Part shown: positions 55,451 through 64,000 of the stretch, piece by piece
Layout: each line of letters begins with the position of its first letter
How positions within the stretch are numbered: position 1 is the first letter of the stretch
Source: Streptomyces durocortorensis
GTDB lineage: Bacteria > Actinomycetota > Actinomycetes > Streptomycetales > Streptomycetaceae
DNA length: 64,000 nucleotides
Assembly (NCBI RefSeq): GCF_031760065.1
Contig: NZ_CP134500.1
Location: 4,588,001 to 4,652,000 of the forward strand
Reading direction: 5' to 3'
Program-made: the position numbers and the translations under genes
Notes under the pieces: model-generated
What the model was told of the DNA's origin: nothing
The model's database searches: none
The model's input: the letters and a program-made list of their open reading frames with translations, nothing else

Positions 55451-55574
55451 GCCCAAGGGCCCTGGCGAGATCACGGCCGCAGGGGTCACACTTGCGGCGA
55501 CAGGACGCGCGGGGCGGACACCCGGCCCGCGCGGCATGACCGAGAATCGACCATCGACGGTGGAGGAGAACGAC

Positions 55575-56174
55575 GTGGGGACCGTAACGCTCGGCGTTTC
55601 GATCGCGGTCCCGGAGCCCTACGGCAGCCTGCTCCAGGAGCGCCGCGCGAGCTTCGGGGACCCTGCCGCCTTCGGCATTCCCACCCACGTCACCCTGCTC
55701 CCGCCGACCGAGGCACAGGCCGCGGACCTCCCGGCGATCGAGGCCCACCTCGACCGGATCGCCACGGCCGGCCGCCCGTTCCCGATGCGGCTCTCCGGCA
55801 CCGGCACCTTCCGCCCGCTGTCGCCGGTCGTCTTCGTCCAGGTCGTCGAGGGCGCCTCGGCCTGCTCCTGGCTCCAGAAGCGGGTCCGGGACGCCTCCGG
55901 GCCACTGGTGCGCGAGCTCCAGTTCCCGTACCACCCGCATGTCACCGTCGCCCACGGCATCGCCGAGGAGGCGATGGACCGGGCCTACGAGGAGCTCGCC
56001 GCCTACGAGGCGTCCTGGACCTGCGGCTCCTTCGCGCTGTACGAGCAGGGCCAGGACGCCGTGTGGCGCAAGATCAGGGACTTCCCGTTCGGCGCCGGGG
56101 GCGGCACGCCCGCCGTCCCCGCCCAGGGCGGCTATGTGGTCGACACGCCGTCCGCCGCGTCCCTGCGCCCCTGA
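55575..56174 (+). CDS. 2'-5' RNA ligase-superfamily (2H) protein
   Basis: 199 residues. Two HxT motifs characteristic of 2H phosphoesterases are visible: GIPTHVTLLPPT (about residue 38) and YHPHVTVAHG (about 120). Such enzymes act on cyclic phosphodiester bonds in RNA or nucleotides. GTG 55575 has GGAGGAG 6 bases upstream; an ATG at 55536 would add a non-conserved leader. Convergent with dprE2 across 24 bases. Substrate unknown; it may be coregulated with trpS, 125 bases upstream. Confidence 0.85.
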   Translation: MGTVTLGVSIAVPEPYGSLLQERRASFGDPAAFGIPTHVTLLPPTEAQAADLPAIEAHLDRIATAGRPFPMRLSGTGTFRPLSPVVFVQVVEGASACSWLQKRVRDASGPLVRELQFPYHPHVTVAHGIAEEAMDRAYEELAAYEASWTCGSFALYEQGQDAVWRKIRDFPFGAGGGTPAVPAQGGYVVDTPSAASLRP

Positions 56175-56198
56175 CCGACTCAGCCGTACGGCCCCGGG

Positions 56199-56954
56199 TC
56201 AGACCGGCAGCCGCCGGAACAGCGGCCGCGGGACGTGCCGCAGCGCTGTCATCACCACCCGGAGCGACCCGGGCACCCAGACCGTCTCCGAACGCCTCCG
56301 CAGCCCCGTGACGATCGCCCGCGCCACCTCCTCCGGGCCGGTGGCGAGCGGCTGCTCGGGCCGCCCCGCCGTGGCCCGCGTCCGGACGAAGCCGGGGCGG
56401 ACCACCATCACATGCACCCCGGTGCCCTGGAGCGCGTCGCCCAGCCCCTGCGCGAACGCGTCCAGGCCCGCCTTGCTCGACCCGTAGATGAAGTCCGCGC
56501 GCCGGGCACGCTCTCCGGCCACCGACGACAGCACCACCAGCGAACCGTGGCCCTGCGCCTGGAGTGCGCCGGCGCACACCAGTCCGGCGGAGACCGCCCC
56601 CGTGTAGTTGGTCTGGGCGACCCGGACCGCCGCCATCGGCCGCTCCTCGTCGCGCGCCTGGTCGCCGAGGACCCCGAACGCCATCAGCACCACGTCGATG
56701 TCCCCCTCCGCGAACACCTTGCCGAGGACCACCTCGTGCGAGGCGGGGTCCAGTGCGTCGAAGCCGACGGTACGGACGTCCGCCCCGCGTCCGCGCAGTT
56801 CGGCGGCGGCCGCGTCCAGTGCGGGGGAGGGGCGCCCGGCCAGCCACACCCGCCGGGTCCGCAGGGCGATCAGGCGGCGGGCGGTGGCCAGGGCGATCTC
56901 GGAGGTGCCGCCGAGGACGAGCAGGGACTGCGGGGCACCGAAGGCATCCTTCAC
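56199..56954 (-). CDS. dprE2: DprE2-like short-chain dehydrogenase
   Basis: 251 residues. An SDR with LLVLGGTSEIALATARRLIA (NADH-binding GGTSEI as in DprE2), catalytic Ser (VVLSSVAGERARRADFI) and YGSSKAG (YxxxK). DprE2 reduces decaprenylphospho-2-keto-ribose to arabinose after DprE1. GTG start with AGGAG 6 bases upstream. It follows dprE1 by about 110 bases on the same strand, so the pair is one operon as in mycobacteria. Streptomyces walls lack arabinogalactan, so the sugar product or its role may differ. Confidence 0.85.
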   Translation of the reverse strand: MKDAFGAPQSLLVLGGTSEIALATARRLIALRTRRVWLAGRPSPALDAAAAELRGRGADVRTVGFDALDPASHEVVLGKVFAEGDIDVVLMAFGVLGDQARDEERPMAAVRVAQTNYTGAVSAGLVCAGALQAQGHGSLVVLSSVAGERARRADFIYGSSKAGLDAFAQGLGDALQGTGVHVMVVRPGFVRTRATAGRPEQPLATGPEEVARAIVTGLRRRSETVWVPGSLRVVMTALRHVPRPLFRRLPV

Positions 56955-57065
56955 GGAACACTCCTGTTCAAGAGGGGCGGGGGCAGGGTGCAGAGAGCGA
57001 GGGGTGGTCGTCCCAAGAGCGGGCAGGGAGCAGAGGACCAGGGGCGGACGTCGAGCGGTCGGCGG

Positions 57066-58436
57066 TCACAGCCCGAGTCGGCGCGACAGGTCGGAGCGGA
57101 ACGCCCCCGTCGGGTCCAGCGCCTCCCGCAGCTCCCGGAACTCCGCCAGCCGCGGGTACATCGCGGCCGCGGTCTCCGGCCGCACCCGGGAATCGGCCGC
57201 CAGGCAGACCCGGCCCCCGGCGGCCGCCACCTCCTCGTCGAGCCCGTCCAGGAGGCGGGCGAGCGAGGGCAGGGCGGCGGGCAGATCGAGGGCGAGCGTC
57301 CAGCCGGGCGCGGGGAACGACAACAGGCCCGGGTCCGCCGGCCCGAACCGCTGGAGCACCGCCCGCAGCGCGGGGGCCCGGTGCGCCGCAATCCGGCGCA
57401 CCACCCGGTGCAGGGTCTCCTCCTGCCCATACCCGACCACGAACCGGTAGCGCACCAGGCCGCCCCGGGCGTGCAGCCGGTTGACGCCCGGGAGTGCGTC
57501 CAGGGCGTGGAAGAAGGCCGGGACCGGCCGCGGCTCCCCGGTCCGCGCGCGGGGCGCACTTCGGTAGCGGACCTCGTTGTAGAGGGCGGCGGAGGCGCGG
57601 CCGAGCGGTCCGTCGGGCAGCGACAGCAGACCGGCGGCGGCCGGGAGCCCTCGGCCCCCTGCCGTGCCCGTGCGCGGGGCACGCAGAATGCGCCGGTCGT
57701 GCGCCGGGCGCACATGCTGGGGTGCGTGCTCCCCTCGGGTGATGATTCCGCGCCCCGTCGCCCGGCCCCGGGCCAGCAGATCGACCCAGGCGGAGGCGTA
57801 CGGCAGCCGGTCGCCGCCCGCCGTGAAGCGGGCCAGCAGGTCGTCCAGGTCGTCGGCGCGCTCGGTGGAGACGGACATCAGCGAAGAGGCGACACGCCGG
57901 AGGCGGAGCGTGGCCGAGAGGATCACCCCGGTCAGCCCGAGGCCCCCGGCGGTCGCGTCGAAGAGGGCGGTGCCCGGCAGCACCGTACGCACCTCGCCGT
58001 CGGCGGTGAGCAGCTCCAGGGCACTGACGTGCCGGGCGAAGGAACCGGCCTCCCGGTGGTTGCGGCCGTGCACGTCGGAGCCGAACGCCCCGCCCACCGT
58101 GACCCTGCCGGTCTCCGGCAGCACCGGCGGGAACCAGCCGAGCGGCAGCAGCACCCGCAGCAGCCGGTCCAGGCGCACCCCCGCCTCGCAGCGCACGGTC
58201 CCGGCGACCGGGTCGACCGCGCCGATCCGGGCCAGGCCCGTCATGTCGAGCACCGAACCGCCCGCGTTCTGCGCCGCGTCGCCGGGCGCCCGGCCGAGCC
58301 CGCGCGCGATGGCGCCCCGGGGGCCCCGGCCGCGGACGACGGTCGCCGCCTCCTCGTAGGTACGCGGGCGGAACCGCACGGCGGTCGTCGGGGCGGTGCG
58401 GCCCCAGCCGGTCAAGGACACCGTGTCGACGGACAT
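57066..58436 (-). CDS. dprE1: DprE1-like FAD oxidoreductase with altered active site
   Basis: 456 residues. FAD-binding segment GRAPGDAAQNAGGSVLDMTG and the DVHGRNHREAGSF motif (mycobacterial GKNHH region) are conserved, as are LPGTALFDATAGGLGLTG and the end DSRVRPETAAAMYPRL. Where M. tuberculosis DprE1 has the drug-target Cys387 (GWNICVDF) this protein has Ala382 (GWTLALDL). Where Mtb has catalytic Lys418 (AKDSR) it has Ala414 (AADSR). It probably oxidises a polyprenyl-phospho sugar but may use a different substrate or be resistant to benzothiazinones. ATG 58436; TACGGT about 14 bases upstream suggests a leaderless start. Confidence 0.87.
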   Translation of the reverse strand: MSVDTVSLTGWGRTAPTTAVRFRPRTYEEAATVVRGRGPRGAIARGLGRAPGDAAQNAGGSVLDMTGLARIGAVDPVAGTVRCEAGVRLDRLLRVLLPLGWFPPVLPETGRVTVGGAFGSDVHGRNHREAGSFARHVSALELLTADGEVRTVLPGTALFDATAGGLGLTGVILSATLRLRRVASSLMSVSTERADDLDDLLARFTAGGDRLPYASAWVDLLARGRATGRGIITRGEHAPQHVRPAHDRRILRAPRTGTAGGRGLPAAAGLLSLPDGPLGRASAALYNEVRYRSAPRARTGEPRPVPAFFHALDALPGVNRLHARGGLVRYRFVVGYGQEETLHRVVRRIAAHRAPALRAVLQRFGPADPGLLSFPAPGWTLALDLPAALPSLARLLDGLDEEVAAAGGRVCLAADSRVRPETAAAMYPRLAEFRELREALDPTGAFRSDLSRRLGL

Positions 58437-58627
58437 GGGGGTGACCGTATCGTCCGGTAAACCCCATTCGAGGCATTGGTGAATTCGCTCACCGGAACGG
58501 GTGATGCTCACCGGAACGGGTGATGGAGGGAGTGTCACCCCCACGTGCCGGGGAACTCCCCCACCCGTCGGGAAGAGTCCGGGGCGGGCCGCTGGTGTTC
58601 CGGGCCCAGGAGGGTACGCGGTAGGTC

Positions 58628-59596
58628 ATGGACTGGCTCAAGAAACTCCCGGTCATCGGGCCCCTGGTCACCCGGCTGATGGAGACGCACGCGTGGCGTT
58701 CCTACGAGACGCTGGACCGGGTCCACTGGGCCAGGCTGGCGGCGGCGATCACCTTCATCAGCTTTCTGGCCCTCTTCCCGCTGATCGCGGTCGGCGCGGC
58801 GATCGCCGCCGCGCTGCTGAGCGACAAGCAGCTCGCCACCATCAAGGACAAGCTCGCCGAGCAGGTGCCCGGCATCTCCGACCAGCTGGGCATCGACGGT
58901 CTGGTCGCCAACGCGGGCACGGTCGGTCTGGTGGCCGGTGCGCTGCTGCTGTTCACCGGTGTCGGCTGGGTCGGCTCGATGCGGGAGTGCCTGCGTGCGG
59001 TCTGGGAGCTGGACGACGTCCAGGAGGCCAACCCGGTCGTCGCCAAGCTGAAGGACACGGTGCTGCTGGTCGGCCTCGGCGGCGCGGCGCTCGCCACCCT
59101 GGCGGTCTCCACGGTCGGCTCGACGGCCGTCGGCTGGACCGCCGACCAGCTCGGCATCTCCGGGGGAGGGGCGGGCGGCGTGCTGCTCCGGGTGGCGGCC
59201 CTGGCGGTCGCGGTCGTCGCCGACTTCCTGCTGATGCTCTACCTGCTGACGCTGCTGCCCGGGGTCCAGCCGCCCCGGCGGCGGCTGGTGGTCGCGGCGC
59301 TGCTCGGCGCGGTCGGCTTCGAACTGCTCAAGCTGTTGCTCGGCAGCTATATGAAGGGCGTCGCGGGCAAGAGCATGTACGGCGCGTTCGGCGTCCCGAT
59401 CGCGCTGCTCCTGTGGATCAGCTTCACCGCCAAGCTGCTGCTGTTCTGTGCCGCCTGGACGGCGACCGGCAGCAAGGGCGGGGGCGAGGGGGAGGGCGAG
59501 AGGGAGGGCGAGACCGAGGGCGAGAGAGAGGGCGAGACCGAGGCCGAGGGCCATCGCGAGGAGCCGGAGCCCGGAGGCTCGACCCGGGCGGCCTGA
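58628..59596 (+). CDS. YihY/BrkB-family membrane protein
   Basis: 322 residues. Six membrane helices with family marks: LAAAITFISFLALFPLIAVG, LLLFTGVGWVGSMRECLRAV, and the final SYMKGVAGKSMYGAFGVPIA and LLWISFTAKLLLFCAAW. The C-terminal 45 residues are Glu/Gly repeats (EGEREGETEGEREGETE). BrkB proteins, once called serum-resistance factors, have no certain function; some act in the membrane as transporters or RNase-like tBN proteins. ATG 58628 with GGTAGG near. Bidirectional hairpin downstream. Confidence 0.9.
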   Translation: MDWLKKLPVIGPLVTRLMETHAWRSYETLDRVHWARLAAAITFISFLALFPLIAVGAAIAAALLSDKQLATIKDKLAEQVPGISDQLGIDGLVANAGTVGLVAGALLLFTGVGWVGSMRECLRAVWELDDVQEANPVVAKLKDTVLLVGLGGAALATLAVSTVGSTAVGWTADQLGISGGGAGGVLLRVAALAVAVVADFLLMLYLLTLLPGVQPPRRRLVVAALLGAVGFELLKLLLGSYMKGVAGKSMYGAFGVPIALLLWISFTAKLLLFCAAWTATGSKGGGEGEGEREGETEGEREGETEAEGHREEPEPGGSTRAA

Positions 59597-59620
59597 GGGA
59601 CGGCCCGGCCGGGCCGTCCC
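59597..59620. terminator. Bidirectional terminator, BrkB/DacA
   Basis: GGGACGGCCC and GGGCCGTCCC form a perfect 10-bp stem with a GGCC loop between convergent genes. Confidence 0.75.
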
Positions 59621-59644
59621 ACACGGGGCGGCCCGGCCCGGGCG

Positions 59645-60895
59645 TCAGCGGCGGGGCAGCCGCAGCGGCCAGCGCCGGTTGACCAGGAACACCCCGCCCG
59701 CCAGGACCACCAGCACTCCGCCGACGACCGCCAGGGCGATCCCGACGCCGCTGGAGCCGCCGGCCGCCGACGCGTGCGCGGCCTCCGCCTGGCCCCCGGA
59801 GCCCTGGTCCGCCCCGGCGGCGGGCTGCGCGCCCTTGCCGCCGGTCGTGGTCCCGCTCCCGGTGTCGATGGACTTCGGGGGCACGAGCTCGCCGACCGGG
59901 GTCACCTTGCCGCTCGCGGCGAAGCCCCAGTCGAGCAGCTTCGCGGCCTCCTTGTAGACGGCGTGGCTCTCCTCCTGCGACGGGTTCATGACCGTCACCA
60001 GGAGCACCCTGCCATTGCGCTCGGCGATGCCGGTGAAGGTGTTGCCCGCGTGGGTGGTGTAGCCGTTCTTGACGCCCGCGATGCCCTTGTACGGGTCCAC
60101 GCCGATGCCCCCGGTGATCAGCCGGTTGGTGTTCTGGATCTCGAAGGTCTCGCGCTTCTTCCCCTTCTTCTTCTCGCCGGGGAAGTCGGCCGACGCCGTC
60201 GCCGCGTACTCGCGGAAGTCCTTCTTCTGCATCCCGCTGCGGGCGATCAGGGTCAGGTCGTAGGCGCTGGAGACCTGGCCGGGCGCGTCGTACCCGTCCG
60301 GTGAGACCACCTTGGTGTCCAGCGCCTGGAGCTCCTCGGCGTGCTTCTGCATGGCGGACACCGCCTGGGGCATGCCGCCGTACATCTGCGCCAGCACGTG
60401 CACGGCGTCGTTGCCCGAGCGCAGGAAGACACCCAGCCACAGGTCGTGGACCGTGTAGGTGTGGTCCTCCTTGATCCCGACGAGGCTGCTGCCCTCACCC
60501 ACCGCCGCCAGGTCACTGTCCGTCACCTTGTGGGTCAGGGTGGTGGGCTGGAGCGCCGGAAGGAGCGTGTCGGCGAACAGCATCTTCATCGTGGAGGCGG
60601 GCGGCAGCCGCCAGTGGGCGTTGTGCGCCGCCAGCACATCCCCCTTCTCCGCGTCCGCCACGATCCACGACCGGCCGGTCAGCCCCTTGGGCAGCACCGG
60701 CGCACCCGGGCCCAGGGCGACCTGGGTACCGGGCTTGCCGAGCCGCTCGCCGCCGAGGCTCGACATCGTGGCCGGCGGCTTGGGCTGCTTGTCGTCACTC
60801 TTGTCCTTGTCGGCCGCCGAGGCGGGACTGAGGACCAAACCGGACAGCAAAATGGCGGAGGTGACCGTCAGGGCGATCTTTTTCAGAGCAGGCAC
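59645..60895 (-). CDS. D-alanyl-D-alanine carboxypeptidase (DacA-like)
   Basis: 416 residues, a penicillin-binding serine peptidase that trims the fifth D-Ala of peptidoglycan. Signal peptide (ALKKIALTVTSAILLSGLVL, ending near ASA), SxxK as STMK (Ser101) in RLPPASTMKML, SxN as SGN (about 157), and the KTG box is KNG (VKNGYT). The C-terminus has a membrane anchor (GIALAVVGGVLVVLAGGVFL). GTG 60895 lies 7 bases after TACGTT, so likely leaderless. The substitution of Thr by Asn in the third motif is common in this group. Confidence 0.92.
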   Translation of the reverse strand: MPALKKIALTVTSAILLSGLVLSPASAADKDKSDDKQPKPPATMSSLGGERLGKPGTQVALGPGAPVLPKGLTGRSWIVADAEKGDVLAAHNAHWRLPPASTMKMLFADTLLPALQPTTLTHKVTDSDLAAVGEGSSLVGIKEDHTYTVHDLWLGVFLRSGNDAVHVLAQMYGGMPQAVSAMQKHAEELQALDTKVVSPDGYDAPGQVSSAYDLTLIARSGMQKKDFREYAATASADFPGEKKKGKKRETFEIQNTNRLITGGIGVDPYKGIAGVKNGYTTHAGNTFTGIAERNGRVLLVTVMNPSQEESHAVYKEAAKLLDWGFAASGKVTPVGELVPPKSIDTGSGTTTGGKGAQPAAGADQGSGGQAEAAHASAAGGSSGVGIALAVVGGVLVVLAGGVFLVNRRWPLRLPRR

Positions 60896-61028
60896 GGTCG
60901 GAAACGTACAGGGCGAAGATGTGGATGCGGACCCGGAGCGGCTGACCCGCCGCAGGGACCGCCGGGACGGCCGTGTCCGGACACCACCCCGGGCGAGGGT
61001 GCCGGAGGGCGGCGGCGATACTGGACCC

Positions 61029-61292
61029 ATGAAGCTCAGCCGCCCCGTCTCCTGGTTCCTGCTCGTGTTCGGGGTGTGGAGCTGGTTCATCTGGATCACT
61101 TTCGTCAAGAACCTGTGGCAGGACGGCAGCGGGCTCGCCTTCGACGACGCGGGCGAACCGACCGGGTACTTCTGGGTGCACCTGCTGCTCGCCATCACGT
61201 CCTTTCTTCTGGGGACGGTGGTCGGCGCGATCGGGTTGCGTGGTGTCCGGGCATTGCGCGACGAGCGCGCTGACGAGGACGAGAAGGCGTAG
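61029..61292 (+). CDS. SCO4848-family membrane protein
   Basis: 87 residues with two helices (PVSWFLLVFGVWSWFIWITF and WVHLLLAITSFLLGTVVGAI) and a charged tail (DERADEDEKA). The family is named after its Streptomyces coelicolor member and is conserved next to the carboxypeptidase. Function unknown. GATACT ends 7 bases before the ATG, so transcription likely begins at the start codon. Precedes the metallophosphoesterase gene by 10 bases on the same strand. Confidence 0.87.
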   Translation: MKLSRPVSWFLLVFGVWSWFIWITFVKNLWQDGSGLAFDDAGEPTGYFWVHLLLAITSFLLGTVVGAIGLRGVRALRDERADEDEKA

Positions 61293-61302
61293 GTAGGCAC
61301 GG

Positions 61303-62715
61303 ATGGCAGCAGTGGTGTTCGCGCTCGTGGCGCTCGTGGTGCTGGCGCTGCTCGCCGCCGTGCACCGCTATGTGTGGCGCCGCTTCGTCGGCGACACGAC
61401 CGTCCCCGGCAGCACGATGCGCAAGGCGGGCACGGCCGCCGCGTTCGTGCTGCCGCTGCTGAGTGTCGGAGCCATGACCTCCGGCCGGATCGGCGCGCCC
61501 TTCTGGCTCCAGCAGGTGCTGGCCTGGCCGGGCTTCCTGTGGCTGGCCTGCCTGCTGTACCTGACGCTGGCGCTGTTCGTGGGCGAGCTCGTGCGTCCGG
61601 TGCTCCTGAGGGTCCTCGCGCGGCGCGACAAGGCGGCGGCGCAGCCGGTCACCGAGCGTCCGGCACCCGAAATCGGAACATCTTCCGGAACCACTGCCGA
61701 GGTCCCGGGTGAGACCCGCCCCCGTACGGAAGAGCTCGTTCCGGTCGCCTCCGCCGGCGCCCCCACCTCGTCGGAAGCCTCCGTACGTACGACCCCGGAG
61801 GCCGCACCGGAACCGGAGACCACACCGGAACCGGAAGCCAAACCGGAATCGGGACCGGAGCGCCCGGCGGCCCCCGCCCCGGCCCCCGGCCCCTCCCGCC
61901 GTCTCTTCGTCTCGCGGGTCGTCGGCGGCGCGGCGGCCGCCGCCGGGCTCGCCACCGTCGGGTACGGGACCCACAACGTGCTGCGCGGGCCGAGCGTCAA
62001 GCGGGTCTCCGTGCCGCTGGCCAAACTGCCCCGCGCCGCCCACGGCTTCCGCATCGCCGTGGTCAGCGACATCCACATCGGCCCGATCCTCGGCCGCGCC
62101 CACACCCGTCGCATCGTCGACACGATCAACGCGACCTCGCCCGATCTGGTCGCCGTCGTCGGGGACCTCGTCGACGGGTCCGTGGCGGACCTGGGCTCCG
62201 CCGCCGAACCGCTGTCCGCCCTGCGGGCCCGGCACGGCAGCTACTTCGTCACCGGCAACCACGAGTACTTCTCCGGCGCCGAGCAGTGGGTCGACCACGT
62301 CCGCGAACTGGGGCTGATCCCGCTGGAGAACGCCCGCGTCGAGATCGACGGCTTCGATCTCGCCGGGGTCAACGACGTGGCGGGCGAGACCGAGGGCCAG
62401 GGCCCCGACTTCGTCCGTGCGCTGGGCGACCGGGACCGCGCCCGGGCCGCCGTCCTCCTCGCCCACCAGCCGGTCGTCATCCACGACGCCGTCGAGCACG
62501 GCGTCGACCTCCAGCTCTCCGGCCACACCCACGGCGGCCAGCTCTGGCCCGGCAGCTACCTCGCCGAGCTGGCCAACCCCACCGTCGCCGGGCTCGAACG
62601 CTACGGGGACACCCAGCTCTTCGTCTCGCGCGGCGCGGGCGCCTGGGGGCCGCCGGTCCGGGTCGGCGCCCCGGCCGACATCACCGTCGTGGAGCTCGCT
62701 TCCCGCCAGGCGTAG
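61303..62715 (+). CDS. Membrane-anchored metallophosphoesterase
   Basis: 470 residues. Four N-terminal hydrophobic segments (to about 110), a Pro/Glu/Thr-rich linker (about 115-195), a twin-Arg-like RRLFVSRVVGGAAAAAGLAT segment, then a calcineurin-type domain: DIH (about 257), VVGDLVDG, GNHE, LLAHQP and SGHTHGGQLWPG carry the two-metal site. Such proteins resemble YaeI/YkuE (lipid A- or wall-lipid-related phosphodiesterases). ATG with AGGTAGG upstream; likely operon with SCO4848. Substrate unknown. Confidence 0.9.
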   Translation: MAAVVFALVALVVLALLAAVHRYVWRRFVGDTTVPGSTMRKAGTAAAFVLPLLSVGAMTSGRIGAPFWLQQVLAWPGFLWLACLLYLTLALFVGELVRPVLLRVLARRDKAAAQPVTERPAPEIGTSSGTTAEVPGETRPRTEELVPVASAGAPTSSEASVRTTPEAAPEPETTPEPEAKPESGPERPAAPAPAPGPSRRLFVSRVVGGAAAAAGLATVGYGTHNVLRGPSVKRVSVPLAKLPRAAHGFRIAVVSDIHIGPILGRAHTRRIVDTINATSPDLVAVVGDLVDGSVADLGSAAEPLSALRARHGSYFVTGNHEYFSGAEQWVDHVRELGLIPLENARVEIDGFDLAGVNDVAGETEGQGPDFVRALGDRDRARAAVLLAHQPVVIHDAVEHGVDLQLSGHTHGGQLWPGSYLAELANPTVAGLERYGDTQLFVSRGAGAWGPPVRVGAPADITVVELASRQA

Positions 62716-63005
62716 ACCGGACGCGCTCAGACACGTTGCGGGTGCGATCTCCCGTTCGACGTCCGGATGTCCGACGTCATGAAATCCGCACCGCAGCGTC
62801 ACCGTCAGCGACGAAGAACCGCAGGTGGGAGGCGGGAAACGGCCTTTTCGGACAGGGTGCGTCGCAGGTGTCCAACAAAAGGCTGTGAGAGCCCTATTTA
62901 CTCTTCCAGATGTGAAAATCGTGTGATTGGGTAAGCGCGAGTGTGCGGCGGTGTGCGTGTCTTGGCGCAACTGCCGAGGTGGGGCTGGTAAGGGAGAGCA
63001 CGGCA

Positions 63006-64000
63006 ATGCGGTCGGTCCGGGTACGGATTCTCGCGATTTTCGCGGTTTTGGTCATCGCAGGCGTCGGCGCCTGGCAACTCCTCCCCTCCGGGGGGGCGAA
63101 GTCCGACGCGGTGACGATCGGTACATCGGACGAGGTGACATCACTTGACCCGGCCGGCGCCTACGACGCGGGTTCCTGGGCGATCTACAGCAACCTCTAC
63201 CAGTCGCTGATGACCTTCAAGGCCGGGGCGGTCACGCCGGAGCCGGACGCCGCCGAGAGCTGCGGCTTCATCGGGCAGAAGCTCCAGACGTACCAGTGCA
63301 AGCTCCGCGACGACCTGACGTTCTCCAACGGCAGGAAGGTCACCGCCGAGGACGTCACGTTCTCCTTCGAGCGGCTGCTGCGGATCAACTCCGACGTCGG
63401 CCCGGCAGGGCTGTTCCCGACCCTCGACACCGTGGTCGCCGAGGGGCGCACGATCACCTTCAACCTGTCCGGGAGGGACGCGACCTTCCCGCAGAAGCTC
63501 GCGACCGGCGCCGGGGCGATCGTCGATTCGACGAAGTACCCCGAGGACAAGCTCCGTACGGGCAACGAGGTCGACGGCTCGGGCCCGTACGCCCTGAAGT
63601 CGTACGAGTCGGGCTCGCGCGCCGAGCTGGTGCCCAACCTGAAGTACAAGGGCGCGCTGAAGAAGACCGGCGAGGCCGTCACCATCCGCTACTACAAGAG
63701 CTCCGACGAGCTCCTGTCCGCGTGGAACAGCGGCGAGATCGACGTCACCCACCGCCAGCTTCCGCCGGCCCGCCTCTCCGCGCTGAACCCCAACGACCCG
63801 GACCTGCGGGTGACCGAGGCGGACAGCGCCGAGATCCGCAACATCATCTTCAACGTCCGCGACGACTCGCCGTTCTCGGACAAGCGGGTCCGCCAGGCCG
63901 TCGCCGCGATCATCGACCGCGGGCCGCTGGTCCGGGAGGTCTACCAGAGCACCGTCGAGCCGCTGTACTCGCTGATCCCGCAGGGCTTCATCGGGCACAG
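63006..64000 (+). CDS. Peptide ABC transporter substrate-binding protein (family 5), N-terminal part
   Basis: The first 331 codons are seen; the gene continues beyond the window. N-terminal signal (VRILAIFAVLVIAGVGAWQL) without a lipobox Cys, then the SBP_bac_5 domain: VTIGTSDEVTSLDPAGAYDA, SNLYQSLMTF, KLRDDLTFSNGRKVTAEDVT (family signature) and DGSGPYALKS. Such proteins bind oligopeptides or other solutes for an ABC importer. ATG 63006 has AAGGGAG upstream; a 290-base intergenic region lies before it. Permease and ATPase genes are presumably downstream. Confidence 0.9.
   Translation, partial: MRSVRVRILAIFAVLVIAGVGAWQLLPSGGAKSDAVTIGTSDEVTSLDPAGAYDAGSWAIYSNLYQSLMTFKAGAVTPEPDAAESCGFIGQKLQTYQCKLRDDLTFSNGRKVTAEDVTFSFERLLRINSDVGPAGLFPTLDTVVAEGRTITFNLSGRDATFPQKLATGAGAIVDSTKYPEDKLRTGNEVDGSGPYALKSYESGSRAELVPNLKYKGALKKTGEAVTIRYYKSSDELLSAWNSGEIDVTHRQLPPARLSALNPNDPDLRVTEADSAEIRNIIFNVRDDSPFSDKRVRQAVAAIIDRGPLVREVYQSTVEPLYSLIPQGFIGH

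Overview
The window is high-GC actinobacterial DNA, almost certainly from a Streptomyces chromosome core. GC-rich third codon positions, frequent GTG starts, LAxTG sorting, EsrISR, IcmB, an SCO4848-family protein and the order guaA ... pcrA ... sucCD ... purNH ... folD ... mdh ... trpS ... carboxypeptidase all fit the conserved central arm of Streptomyces chromosomes (gene order from memory, not from a search). No rRNA, tRNA, CRISPR, prophage or biosynthetic gene cluster was seen.

Region by region. 0-7.5 kb: the tail of a sortase-anchored surface protein, a chorismate mutase behind what looks like a Phe/Tyr leader-peptide attenuator, guaA, then small metabolic and membrane genes (Uma2, methyltransferase, class II aldolase, DoxX). 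7.4-13 kb: an envelope-stress locus of the EsrISR type (PspC protein, PspC histidine kinase, NarL-type regulator), split by a lower-GC glycosyltransferase module. 13-21 kb: two NlpC/P60 cell-wall hydrolases (the second behind a c-di-AMP riboswitch), a membrane protein, a lipoprotein, PcrA helicase and an M23 peptidase. 21-23 kb: a lipase and the B12 subunit IcmB. 23-32 kb: a five-gene accessory block (SWIM zinc finger and DUF5691 on the minus strand; MoxR ATPase, DUF5682 and VWA on the plus strand). 32-45 kb: housekeeping genes (sucCD, a PerM-like protein, purN-purH, folD-DUF3017) mixed with membrane proteins and an unusual HTH/sigma-like/membrane fusion. 45-54 kb: a membrane-bound HTH regulator, mdh, a PEP-mutase-family enzyme, an AhpD-like protein beside a MocR regulator, a MITE-like element cutting off a transporter remnant, a glutathionylspermidine-synthase-like protein with its lipoprotein, and rocD. 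54-64 kb: trpS, a 2H phosphoesterase, a DprE2/DprE1 pair with altered active-site residues in DprE1, a BrkB-family protein, a DacA-like carboxypeptidase, SCO4848, a metallophosphoesterase and the start of a peptide ABC transporter binding protein.

Themes. Cell-envelope maintenance dominates (EsrISR, NlpC/P60, M23, DacA-like, DprE-like, PspC, lipoproteins) and is interleaved with central metabolism (succinyl-CoA synthetase, malate dehydrogenase, purine and folate C1 enzymes). The strongest leads beyond routine annotation are the aromatic-amino-acid leader/attenuator, the MoxR-VWA-SWIM block, the DprE1 homologue lacking residues equivalent to the catalytic Lys and the drug-target Cys, the HTH-sigma-membrane fusion, and the MITE-like insertion.
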